From Zoroaster sp. YZ-2022 (Eukaryota; Echinodermata; Asteroidea; Forcipulatida; Zoroasteridae): a DNA stretch of 64,000 nt. The notes under the pieces were generated by a model. It made no database searches, was not told the origin of the DNA, and saw nothing but the letters and a program-made list of their open reading frames with translations. The stretch is from contig CM055822.1 of NCBI GenBank assembly GCA_029582265.1, positions 1,798,001 through 1,862,000 on the forward strand, given 5' to 3'. The translations under genes were made by a program, and so were the position numbers. This document shows, one piece after another, positions 45,546 to 55,571 of the stretch. Within the stretch, counting starts at the first letter, position 1, and each line of letters opens with the position of its first letter.

Positions 45546-46356
45546 TCTGACCAGGTTGCAGTAGCTTATGCCCCAGTCACATTTACGCCGATTGTAGCAA
45601 AGGCGCCTGCCCGGCGAGCTTTTTGCCTAAAATCGCACGGGAATCGGGGAAATCTTACGGTCACCGGCGGATCAATCGGAGCTATCGGCCGATTAAAACA
45701 CGCCGCACGGGCCGCCGCCAACTTTTAACGCGGAGTTATAATTTTCCGATGGCCGGCAGACTTTTTTTCGACCTAACTCATCGCAAATGAACCGCAGGGG
45801 ACCCGTAAGGGAGCCGTCCGATAGCCTAACGGCCACCCCACGACACCCGGCGGTATCGTACGGTCATCAAAGGATTAATTAAGAGATTAGGAAAGGCTCG
45901 GGGGCCACCTGGACCGTACGGTGTCCGGGGGGTCCTCTCGATGGCCTTATGGGCGCCGAAGGGTAATCGTACGGCGCCCGAGCGGTATCAAGAAACCGTG
46001 CGGGCGCCTACCAATTAGTCACCGGCGCCCGCGCGGGTATCGTGTGGGCGCCTGAAACCAGTTGAAACCGGCCACAGACGCCCGCCCGGGCGGAAAACAT
46101 AGGCCGGGTGCCTCAAGGCCTCCGTACGGTGCCTGGACGATGTCCGTAGGGCCACCCTACGGTCCCCGTTCGTTGTCCGTTCGACTTAATCGGCGGAAAT
46201 CTAATTTGTTGCCGTGCGGCGCCCGTATCTAATGTGACCGTGACCAAGTGCAATTTGAGACATCCGGGATTTGTCTCCGATGGCCGGGACATCGGGTGAC
46301 CGCCCGATACCCCCTCTCCGCCCGGCGCCCGGCGGAAATGTGACTGGGGCATTACT
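45546..46356. other. GC-rich island inside the viral element
   Basis: About 800 bp rich in GGCGCC, CGTACGG and GGGCGCC motifs with repeated ATCGTACGG/ACCGTACGG phrases, in sharp compositional contrast to the A+T-rich genes on both sides. Open frames here look like by-products of high GC. It splits the ATPase from the right-hand gene block and could be a foreign insertion, an origin-like region or a rearranged end. No clear inverted repeat was found by eye. Confidence 0.6.
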
Positions 46357-46670
46357 TGGATAGGTTGTAGTAGGTTACTTGATAGGTTACCTAAATAGGT
46401 TGTAGTAGGCTACTTGATAGGTTACCTAATATGTTGTAGTAGGTTACTTGATAGGTTGTAGTAATTCACTTAATAGGTTGTAGACAGGTTACCTGATAGG
46501 TTGTAGTAGGTTACTTGGATAGATTGTAGTAGGTTACCTAATATGTTGTAGACAGGTTACTTAATAGGTTGCTGTAGGTTAACTAATAGGTTGCTGTAGG
46601 TTAACTAATAGGTTGTAGTAGGTTACTTGACAAGTTGTAGTAAGTTGTAGACAGGTTACTTGTAAGATTT
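46357..46670 (+). repeat. TAGGTTGTAGTAGGTTACTT minisatellite
   Basis: Imperfect repeats built from two half-units, TAGGTTGTAGTAGGTT and ACTTGA/ACCTAA, about 14-15 copies with variable length. It follows the GC island directly and ends just before the next gene of the element. Confidence 0.85.
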
Positions 46671-46680
46671 ATAGATAAAT

Positions 46681-46845
46681 ATGCTAATTGAATGTTTAGT
46701 TGGATTTTGTGTATCTACAAACTGTTTGGTACTCGGTGGACTCGTATTTTTGATTCATAAATACTCGTACGTAAATGTAGAATTTATACAACCGTTGACT
46801 AGAGCGAAGCAAATTTTTTTTTTAAATATAACAAGTATTATATAA
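46681..46845 (+). CDS. Viral-element 54-residue membrane peptide
   Basis: ATG at 46681 to TAA at 46843-46845. It opens MLIECLVGFCVSTNCLVLGG, continues LVFLIHKYS (a single membrane helix with four Cys), then a polar tail. It lies 3 bp upstream of the next ATG with no overlap, typical of tightly packed viral genes. No family was recognised; it could be fortuitous because it is short. Confidence 0.4.
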   Translation: MLIECLVGFCVSTNCLVLGGLVFLIHKYSYVNVEFIQPLTRAKQIFFLNITSII

Positions 46846-46847
46846 TA

Positions 46848-47409
46848 ATGGAAGAAGTTGCGAAAATTCTAAACGAACAGCCGCGAGCTGAAAATATCGC
46901 TCAACTACCCCCATCAATTGATAATAAGCACAGCGATCGATTGTTAGCCGTCGTAGCTGGAGGAAACTCAAAGAAACATTTCGGTGAAGAGTATACCATT
47001 TCCGAGATTGAAACTTATAGAACGAGATAAATTATACGCGCGATACGAAGCGAGAATAGGTCGTGAAATGACAGCCTCATTGGGCTCATCGATCATAAGT
47101 CTTTACGCTAGAGCGCTGGGATCCGGATTAAACTTGATCGATGTGATGGGATACGAATTTACGATCGATGATGAAGATGATTTAATTACCGATTTAGAAA
47201 AAGACCCGTTCATCTCGAGCGCTCTTTCTTGCGGATTATGCGAAGTATACTACAAGTACGGAACATTCTTGGCGCCAATCACAGGGGCGCTAATTTTGGC
47301 GAAACATTTTAAAATAAAACATTCTTGTCTAAATTATAAAGACGATGGAACAAGAGAAAACGGAGGAGATCAGTACGCCCGTAAACCAGGTAACGAAAAC
47401 ACCGACTAG
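46848..47409 (+). pseudogene. Viral-element protein, one frameshift
   Basis: ATG at 46848 follows an ATATAATA-rich leader. The first 55 codons (MEEVAKILNEQPRAENIAQL...) are open until a frame change near 47010, just after TISEIE. The second frame continues KLYARYEARIGREMTASLGS, an acidic stretch DDEDDLITDLEKDPFI, and a C-terminal hydrophobic segment APITGALILAKHF, to TAG at 47407-47409. The two halves join naturally. Homologous proteins are known to me from Polinton-like elements in cnidarian genomes; role not established. The 3' end overlaps the next gene by 65 bp. Confidence 0.55.
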
Positions 47410-47735
47410 ATTAAAAAAATCCGAACCGAGTTGCGGCTGGCAAAAGACTCGCAGAACTTAATAAAAAGAAAAAGCAAAGTTTAAAAAAGAAAGCCATCGA
47501 CGACGCTGTCGAACCAAACACATCTTTGAGTGTGAAAGAAGAAAGCGACGGAGTAAACACGCTTTACATCGGTCTGGGAACAGCAGTCGTTGGAGGTATT
47601 GCATATTTTATCTACAAGGCGCTAAACTCTGGCCAAAAAAAACCCGTAGAAACTGCTTCGCAATCAGCCCCAGAACCTGTATAAACTGCTTCGTCATCGC
47701 GAGATAAAGATGTTGATGTATTCGAAATGGAGTAA
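47345..47735 (+). pseudogene. Viral-element basic protein with one membrane helix, frameshift and in-frame TAA
   Basis: ATG at 47345 encodes an acidic/Thr-rich start (MEQEKTEEISTPVNQVTKTP). A frame change near 47430 leads to a strongly basic stretch (AGKRLAELNKKKKQSLKKK). A spacer and a membrane helix, LYIGLGTAVVGGIAYFIYKA, follow. An in-frame TAA lies at 47682-47684 and the frame ends at 47733-47735 after an acidic tail. A basic segment plus a single helix suggests a DNA- or core-binding virion membrane protein (inference). Confidence 0.55.
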
Positions 47736-47771
47736 AAAAAATAAAAAAAATAATATTGTCTATAATATAAA

Positions 47772-48080
47772 ATGTCTGCACTAGATACAAACAGCATCGT
47801 CAATACAGCCTATCACGGAAGTGTTGTAGGAATTATAACCGTCATTTATAGCATGGCTGCTAAAAAAGTGTTTAAAATAAAACCAGCCGATTTGGGAAAG
47901 CTAGATGTAAGTGACAGCCTTAAACTTACGGCTACGGTTGGGTCGGCGCTAATGACCCAAACGTGGTTGGTTCAACAAGGAATTTTACCTAAAAATATTA
48001 TAAATTCTCCCAAGGACCTCTGGATCGTCAGTCACGCGCTATTTTTTTTTACTATTGGTAACTGCAAGAAACGAAACTGA
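47772..48080 (+). CDS. Viral-element small membrane protein, open
   Basis: ATG at 47772 follows an A+T-rich leader (TAATATTGTCTATAATATAAA). It encodes MSALDTNSIVNTAYHGSVVG, a hydrophobic helix (IITVIYSMAAKKV), the motif FKIKPADLGKLDVSD, a second helix and GILPKNI. The last 25 residues (after about 48010) are unlike the rest and may read past the original end through an altered stop. Similar proteins with KIKPADLGKLD accompany the same capsid type in other invertebrate genomes. Function unknown. Confidence 0.6.
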   Translation: MSALDTNSIVNTAYHGSVVGIITVIYSMAAKKVFKIKPADLGKLDVSDSLKLTATVGSALMTQTWLVQQGILPKNIINSPKDLWIVSHALFFFTIGNCKKRN

Positions 48081-48758
48081 GTGCATTTATTATCTAAAGG
48101 CTTACCTGATCTCCAAAATGCTAATGGTACAAACATCCTGAGGAGTTATTCCGTTTGACATAATTATTATAACAGTATTCCAGAAAACATGAATAAAAGT
48201 TGAAATATGAGGGATCATTTGCTGATGATTCGGTTCCAGATTAGAAAGAATACAAATAATATTAATCAATTCACAGTTATGTCGAATTTACAAAAAGCCG
48301 ATAACTTTTTGGAACGCAATTTTTTTTTTTTTTTTTTAAGTCTCCGGTTTCTGGTGTCCGCGCGCGTCGCCTCAGACCCGCGCGTTGGCATTTTCAGTTT
48401 TCTTTTTTTTTTGCTGTGAAACGATGTCTAATTGCAGCCAAGGTTGCTGGATCGATTGGACTTCTGCCGTGTTGTGTTTTAAACGACTTTTACACATAAG
48501 GGTATGAACGTTTGCCCGATTTGTGCGGCCTCTCTAAGCCACCATACTTTGTGAAGGGGAAATTGGTTTGGTTCCAATAACCGTGTATTACGTATTTCAC
48601 ATGTATGTATATATTTCAACGGACACATGACCAGGAATCACAGACTTGTTTTGTTTTGGCCCGACCGAGTGATCGATATATGCTTTCTGTTTTTCTATGA
48701 GGCACTCACTTTTTGTATACCAGCAGAAATCAATAACATAATTACATATGTATTGCAG
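48081..48758. other. Non-coding; junction of the viral element with locus B intron
   Basis: No gene. It contains a T18 run near 48320 and a CpG-rich GCGCGCG patch near 48360-48385. From about 48690 it resembles the end of intron 1 in loci A and C (GGCACT...GTATACCAG...AAATCAAT). Confidence 0.5.
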
Positions 48759-48890
48759 TTTGTTCAGTTGATACAGAGAAGCCTCTTGGTATGGAGAACG
48801 GTGATATCCCAGATGACAGCATCACAGCCTCGTCATTTTGGAGGAACAAAGCACAAACTGCACCCAACAGGGCACGACTTAATACTCAAG
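48759..48890 (+). CDS. F5/8 type C domain, locus B, exon 2
   Basis: The acceptor TGTATTGCAG precedes 48759; the donor G|GTATAACT follows 48890. It is 132 nt, phase 1 at both ends, like its counterparts. The encoded segment has LGMENGDIPDDSITASSFW, with the end diverged from A and C (RNKAQTAPNRARLNTQ). The greater divergence shows that B split off before the A/C duplication. Confidence 0.8.
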
Positions 48891-50065
48891 GTATAACTGA
48901 TATACTAGTTGAATATAATCCTTATATTATAATGAATATTAAGAAACTACAATCAAAGTGACAGAAGACAAGAAACAAGAAATTAATCCAAAAGGATGTA
49001 AACATTGTGACGGTTGGACAACAGGTCAGCATATATTTGGGATATTTTAGAGATATGAACAAATGTTACCATAAATTAAAACCCCAACATTTTACCAGGT
49101 CAGAGAGCAAAATACTACACCATAATTATATTAGTAGTTATAAATACAATTGACAATAAGGTACAATATCGGGATGTTTTAGTTGAATATTTGAATTAAA
49201 GATGCATATCTTTATTTTTCGTCAGTTTTGGTTTAAATCTGTACATTTATCTTGTCCTTGTAGAAGTATAAATTAAACTTTCTCTTTAAATGAGCTATTT
49301 CACAAAATAACTGACCAGGACATATATTTATTTTTCTTAATTACATTTCTCTTTGGTATCTTCTTTCTCTTTCTTTAACTACAAGTAGGTTTATATATCA
49401 TTAGGCATTCCACTACAATATTCACTTTATTGTCCTTGTTTGTCTGTACTTTTTGTTTGTCTGTCAGTTTTGATGTTTGGTGTTGTAATGCTGTTCTATG
49501 TTAAGGGCACTCCAATACAACCCTTTGCTTACCTTTGCCTCCTTACACAATTTTGCATTCTGTATTGTAAAATATTTGTATGGAAATTATTATAATATTG
49601 AAATGAATTGAGAAAGAAATATCAAGCTTTATAAAGTATATAAATGAATTAATAATACAGCGAGGGATACAGGGTGACATAAAATGCGGGCACACACCTA
49701 AACGGAGGAATTGTACTGCAGGAAAAAACGGGAACATTGTCAAAAAAGGGGCATTCTGCCACAAATCGTATGTTAAATGACTTCCATGGAGCACTAGTCC
49801 CCCTTAAATGAAATTAAAAGGACAGGCTCCGTTTACGACAGTCGTATTTATGCATGCATCCACGATATGCAGTGACAGTTCCAGTAACAACTATTAGTTT
49901 GACAAATAAATGACCCAAAATTACCCCAAAAGTGGTGGCTGGTATCACAATATCTTGTAAGATATTAATGAGAATTTCAAGACGGTAAAATGAGCACGGA
50001 GCATGTATATTTACTGAGTATCAATCGTCTTATTTGACGTAGGGTCTTTATTATTGGGTAAACAG

Positions 50066-50282
50066 GTTTTGCTGCTGCCTGGTGTGCTGGTGAAGGTGAC
50101 TCCCATCCCTGTGGATACAAGTTGACTTCAATACCACGGTATCCATCACTGGTCTGACTACACAAGGCCGTGCCAGCAGTGACGGTACTGACCAATGGGT
50201 GCAGACATTCAATGTGTCTATACCAAGTGATGGCGGTCATCTCTGGGGTTTGGTGACCGATACAGACGGTGCACCAATGGAG
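50066..50282 (+). pseudogene. F5/8 type C domain, locus B, exon 3 with 2-nt insertion
   Basis: The acceptor AAACAG precedes 50066 and the GC donor (ATGGAG|GCAAGT) follows 50282. The exon is 217 nt against 215 in A: CCCTGTGGATAC replaces CCCTGGATAC near 50108-50115, shifting the frame just before the conserved W-I-Q-V-D-F strand and leading to an early stop. The rest is well conserved, so either the gene died recently or the two bases are a sequencing error. Confidence 0.75.
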
Positions 50283-50614
50283 GCAAGTAATAAAGACTAT
50301 ACACACTGTGGGGACAATTGATGGATATACTTAAATAGAACTTAACAGCACCCCAATTATACTTTTATTTCGGCACTTGTGAACTGTAAAACAATGGTTC
50401 TCATGATTCTGTTGTGAATTGCAATTGTTAAAAAAGGTATTTGTTTGCCTTTTTGTTTGTCAAACAATATCATTGTTCTGATAACAAATACTATTTCGGA
50501 AAATTTATTACCTAGAAAAAAATCATGGGAGAAAAATTTACTGTCACTTACAAACATTCTTACAAATTGTGTTGTATTAATTAAGCATTAAATTATTTTT
50601 TTGCTTGTTAACAG

Positions 50615-50755
50615 TTCATCAGTAACACTGATGGAGACACTCAGGTGACCGCAAGATTCAGGGAGGTATTGTACACTACAGCTATTCGCATTCAACCAAC
50701 CAGTTGGAATACCTACTGCAGCATGCGTTTTGAAGTGATAGGATGTTATCACTAA
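50615..50755 (+). CDS. F5/8 type C domain, locus B, final exon
   Basis: The acceptor TTGTTAACAG precedes 50615 and the exon is 47 codons to TAA 50753-50755. It encodes FISNTDGDTQV, then AIRIQPTSW and SMRFEVIGCYH. Several replacements relative to A (for example GNT to SNT, R to T) keep the domain pattern. It is in frame with the end of exon 3. Confidence 0.8.
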   Translation, partial: FISNTDGDTQVTARFREVLYTTAIRIQPTSWNTYCSMRFEVIGCYH

Positions 50756-53336
50756 AATACAACCATACAACTTAATAAGAAGTCACAAAAATGTAATTCA
50801 TGATCACATGTAGCCCATGCTACAAGTGATAAATGTGCAGAAGATTATTATGCATTTCTGACCAAAACATATTACTTGGTCAGCTCTCTATTATCTGAGA
50901 AAGAAGTTTATGTTTGACTTGGAAGATGCTATAGACCAATCCAGCCTTTTGATCAAACGCCACGGATTAACCAATACGGTCACGCCGGTCATGCGCTTTG
51001 CTTTTTTGTACGGGTGAGTGTCCGACTTTTCCAGCGTTGCTAAGGGTGGACGGGAACTATTGGAAATTTGCATTCTCCTGGTACGATGATATAATTATTG
51101 TGTGTATGTATTCAGACGATGCACTTATTGCACGTGACTCCTTCATTTCTAATACTTGCTGAAAACGTCACCTCATGAATATTCATACCATATCCAGGCG
51201 TAAATCGCATGGGATATTTTGATGATTAACTTGCTTCTTTTTTAGAAATACAAAAAGTTCACATGGACTAATCAGTGAAAAGTGACGTAAACGTTAGTAT
51301 TGATATCGTCCATGTACGTAATTCGCCGCACTCGTGAAATGACGCACTTACCTTTGGCTTAGAATTTCTCTGAAAACTTACAAAACTATGGCGCATTACT
51401 GGTTGCATAAACTTATCTAGGTCATGCTTGTTACAAAAATAAACATCATAGTGAAATTGTATGATTTAATTTACTGGAAAGTTAGTGCTTGTGGAAGTGA
51501 AAAAAGTGGTTTAACCAGTGATTTTACTAGATAGAAATATTAAGGGACGTACATTTCTTTCCATTTTTTTCACATCTGATATTTTATTGTTTTATGCTGT
51601 CAACGAGCAGCTGTTGTCTATAGAAACCAAAATATATGAATGTTTTGCATTTTCATTGATTTTTGAAATAAATACGGATCCTCAAAATAGACATATTCCT
51701 TGTTGAAAAAGCGAACGAAGACTCATTAATTTGTTGATATTGAGAATCTTCTGTGCCGCCATAAACTTTTACAGATTGGGGGAAGGCGGGGGGGGGGAGT
51801 CATTATACCAGCAGTTCGGTAGCTTTTAGTCAAGGCTCACGCGGCAACCCTGAACACAAGACACGAGAAAAGACCACGCACATGAGTAACAGACGCCCCG
51901 AGGGCCTTCACCAGTCCGTTCTGTGGTCTTATGTTTTTCTTTATACTTTTCTACCGATTTGGTAGAGAAATGTTAAGATATTTATAATGCATTAGGTAAC
52001 TATTTTGTTATGGTATCACTTATGTAATTATAGATAAACGCAACATTTTGCTTACGGTGATTGGTATAAAGAAATTTGCATCGATAAATTATTAATTTTT
52101 CTGGAGGTTTATGGATAATTCACAAGAAGCGTCCTTGGAACGGACTGGTAAAGGCGATCGTGTGCGTGATTTTCCGGGCGATTTATTAGAAAAAGTTTCA
52201 AGGTGATAAGAAGCAGTGTTTAAGAGATACAATAAAGTATTGATGCAATTAGGCACATTAAAACCGTCAGGGGCGTGGTATATAGATACTTAGTGGGCAT
52301 GGCTTAGTTTAATGTACCTAATTATACTTAATTGACTTAATTATATTTCTTCTAATTATATTTCTTCACTGTTTTCAAAGCTGTATTTATAATCACGTAA
52401 AACCAGGTAAATCAGGTAAAACTTCAAAACATGTAACTGTGGAATGTTTACTTTGGCAAAATTATGCATTTTCTCGCCATTTTCAAAATGCCAAAATGGG
52501 TGTTCCCCAAAAATAGTTTTTAGAAACATGGCACAGTTGTTCTTGATTCAGTTCATGACAAGCGGCGTAGCCACGGGAGGCCTGGGGGGGGGGGGAGGGG
52601 GCACGTGCTCCACACAATTTTCCAGTGCCCCCTCAAAGTGCCCCCAAAACAGAAAAGAAAACAGAAGGGGGGAAAACCCATACCCCTGGCCCCCCACTGA
52701 AAAGCAATGCCCCTGTGACCCCACTGAAAAAGTCCTGGCTACGCCGCTGCATGACGCATGTAAGGCTGAACCTTTCACAGGTTCAGGGCCTCGTCATTTA
52801 TTTATTTAGGTATTAAATTACTGTTAGACTGGTTTGATTTTTTTTAAATGTAATACCAAACAAATTTTGGAGCAATTTTTGCATTGAAATACAAATTGCC
52901 GAAAATTCCTTTAAAATAGAAAACTCGCTAAATATGATTAAATTACAATATCCAAACTTCGGTTACCCTAGTGCTTGTAAAATAGATGTTTCTCGCCATT
53001 GCCTTTGCAGCATCGGGTGCGCTTCATAATCCACTTTTAATTGTGGATTCATTAACAGCCAATAAAATGCAATGATGAGCCCAATGTGCAAGTATGGTTT
53101 CCATTACGACGGCGTTGTGTATGTCCGCGCCCGCTGCATGCAATGACCAATATAATGACAGTGTCAGTTAATAATAACATGACTGACATTTTCTGACCGA
53201 GATGTTGCTATTTAAAGGTCTCTGCATAGCGATGGAAAGACTGAATTCGGAATAGAAGTGGTTATACAATAACGCCAACAAGTAGGAGTTTTAATTTATT
53301 GGTACTTATTGCAAACATTTACAAGGATTGCTGCTA
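50756..53336. other. Non-coding 3' flank of locus B with one insertion
   Basis: The flank matches that of locus A to about 51050 and again from about 52280 to 52540. The roughly 1.2 kb in between (51052-52275) is absent from A. It has a G-rich patch at 51777-51800 and no gene. A MITE lies at 52561-52748. Confidence 0.55.
52561..52748 (-). mobile_element. G-rich MITE (copy 2)
   Basis: Bounded by AGCGGCGTAGCCACGGG and its inverted counterpart CCTGGCTACGCCGCT. The interior matches the reverse complement of 16139-16350. CATGAC appears on both sides near the ends and may be the target duplication. No coding capacity. Confidence 0.75.
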
Positions 53337-54854
53337 TACTCTCCAACAAAAGAAACTGTGCATACCAAAAAATGCCATAATTTTGTGACTAGAAATCACA
53401 AACACATCAAATTCACAGGAATGAGCCTCTGACATGTTAGGAATAAGACACCTCACCCATAACGTGAATATTGCGTAATGCAGGGGTGGGAAGTAGGCAT
53501 GTGGAAATTTCACAAATGGCATGATGCAGGTTATTACGTAATCGGAATTCGGTTACGTTTAAGTTTTCTTTAAAGTTGTGTGTAAGGCCTAGCAAAAAGT
53601 CAAACGAAAACTTGCCTTCATTGCGCACAGAAAGCATAACGCCATGCCGCGTTTGTCACTTCATGAGCGTCATCTGGCCCTTGGAATGATGGAAGCTGGC
53701 GTGAGCCAGTATGACGTTGCAGAACGCTTCAACTGCCATCGTAACACCATTTCGGCTCTAGTGAGACGATATCGAGAAAGAAATGATGCTGTTGACCAAC
53801 CACGGACTGGTCGCCCGCGCGTCACAACACAACGTCAAGACCGCTGGATTCAAGTGACGCACCTGAGGAACCGCCGTCAAACTGCTGCTGATACTGCACA
53901 GAGGATCCCTAACAACAGGCCAATTCACCCCATAACGGTTCGTAGGCGATTACGTGAAATAAGGCTACGACCATGTAGACCTGCTATACATCCCATTTTG
54001 ACGGTACGTCACCGCCAAGCACGTCTGGGGGTGGTGCAGGACACACGTACGACATCCATAACGCTGGTGGAGAAACGTTATGTTTACCGATGAATCACGG
54101 TTCCAGTTATCACGCAGTGACGGCCGTATACGCGTTTATCGACGCAGGGGTGAACGTTATGCACAATGCTGCGTCGTAGAGTGTGATCGTTATGGCGGTG
54201 GATCTGTCATGATTTGGGGTGGCATTATGGCACAACATCCCACCAATGTGATCAACGTGGAAGGCAATCTTACGGGGGAAGAGTATCGTGATGAGATCAT
54301 GGAGCCAGTTGTGGTACCGTTCCTGCGTCAACACGGTCCAGGCTTTACGTTTCAACAGGATAACGCTCGTCCACATACCGCAAGTGTTGTTCGACAGTTT
54401 ATGAACGAAAATGACATCAAGTTACTGCCTTGGCCTGCAAACTCACCGGATTTGAATCCCATCGAGCATGATTGGGATGAGATGGAACGGCGCCTACGTC
54501 GACTGCCTCAGCAACCGTCAAACCTGCAGGAATTGGCTAGAGACCTTGTCAACATATGGAACGATATCCCACAAAACTTTCACGCCAATGTCGTTGCTTC
54601 AATGAAGAGGAGATGCACAGCCGTCATTAATGCTGAAGGGGGCACACTCGATACTGACATTGTGACTCAAATTTGAATCCGTGATTCCGGCCCCACCCAC
54701 AGGACATTATCGTGCATATTCAGTCACTTCTTTTTATCCCATCATGTGAATTCAGTCTTGGACTTTCATAAAAACTTAATTTGGTCAATGTTTAAATCAT
54801 AGATGCAAACTCATAAACATTTTAGTGGTGCACAGTTTCTTTTGTTGGAGAGTA
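53337..54854 (+). mobile_element. Tc1/mariner-family transposon with TA duplications
   Basis: TA (53335-53336) precedes TACTCTCCAACAAAAGAAAC... and the mirror end ...CTTTTGTTGGAGAGTA is followed by TA (54855-54856). The terminal inverted repeats are identical over at least 26 bp. Length is 1518 bp, usual for the family. It contains a DD34E transposase with one frameshift, so the copy is nearly intact and probably young. Confidence 0.9.
53644..54676 (+). pseudogene. Tc1/mariner DD34E transposase, one frameshift
   Basis: ATG at 53644 (MPRLSLHERHLALGMMEAG) begins the paired-type helix-turn-helix DNA-binding region, with QYDVAERFNCHRNTISALVR and the GRPR hook. This frame ends at 54093. The catalytic half is in the next frame from before 54080: FTDESRF (first Asp), QQDNARPH (second Asp) and NPIEHDWDEM (Glu). 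There are 34 residues between the second Asp and the Glu, i.e. DD34E. The frames overlap at 54080-54093 and join through a single-base change in about 54030-54075. Apart from that, every key residue is present. Confidence 0.88.
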
Positions 54855-54856
54855 TA

Positions 54857-55175
54857 TATATACAGTGTGTCTCAAAAAAAAAAATGCAAACAAAATTTAA
54901 CGGAATGCCAGACGTAGAATGAGTAACAAGCATAGATAATATACGTATGGTTTGAAAGATACACCTTTCCACTTTAAAAGAATCCTTCGTTAGTGCCAAA
55001 CTTGTTTTCGCTTAACATGATTAAAAAATATATAGGCCTAATCACATAAAATACTGATACAACTGCTCTGCGGGTTGTATCTGATGTACCCATTTCGTAC
55101 GGCTTTGACCACTGATGATGTTCAACGCGGTTGTATCTGTTCCGCATGGTTATCTTGGTCATAGCCTTGTATTTA
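54857..55175. mobile_element. Possible end of a second Tc1/mariner-like element
   Basis: TACAGTGTGTCTCAAAAAAA directly follows the TA target site; many Tc1/mariner elements start with a similar CAGTGTGTCTCAAAA. The following 300 bp have no ORF of note except a short minus-strand basic one (MTKITMRNRYNRVEHHQWSK). No opposite terminus was found, so the element is truncated or the match is coincidental. Confidence 0.35.
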
Positions 55176-55264
55176 ATTCAGGACTATTGTTAATATTTCA
55201 CAGGTTCGAAGGATTTCCTCAACAAACTAATAAGTAATGCTTCCTTTGTTGATATCTTTCTGAT

Positions 55265-55571
55265 TTCGTTTCCGTTTGCGATAACACCATGTGTTTATCT
55301 CAACTATCGCGAAGCTGAGGTACATATTCTGAAAAGAACCTTATCGGACAACTCTCAACCTTCGTTAAGTGAGAAAGGTTCAAGGGAGAACCAATGTCGG
55401 GCAACTCGTTTTTCTCTACTGTCGCTAAGTGAGAAACATTGGTTCTCCCTTGAACCTTTCTCACTAAACAAAGGTTGAGATGCGAGTTGTGCGATAAGGT
55501 TCTTTTCAGAACCTGTACCTCAGCTTCGCGTTAGTTGAGATAAACACATGGTGTTACCGCAAACCGAAACG
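55265..55571. repeat. Long foldback hairpin, about 130-bp arms
   Basis: The left arm (55265-55396) contains TAACACCATGTGTTTATCTC, AACTATCGCGAAGCTGAGGT, AAAAGAACCTTATCG and TTCAAGGGAGAACCAATG. The right arm (55438-55571) is its reverse complement with a few substitutions and small indels. The loop is about 41 nt. No ORF and no obvious target duplication. It fits a MITE-like foldback element whose transcript would form dsRNA. Confidence 0.85.

Larger units (their letters stand above)
40330..48080 (+). mobile_element. Endogenous Polinton-like / midsize DNA-virus element, decayed
   Basis: A compact gene block on both strands contrasts with the sparse host DNA: a double-jelly-roll-type major capsid protein next to an A32-like packaging ATPase, a Cys-rich small protein, and at least seven small membrane or structural proteins, several with A+T-rich upstream tracts. 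This set is the morphogenesis module of Polinton/adintovirus-like elements of animals. Family-B DNA polymerase, retroviral-type integrase and cysteine protease were looked for and not found, and no terminal inverted repeats could be defined, so edges are approximate. Nearly every gene has a frameshift or in-frame stop. Confidence 0.8.
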
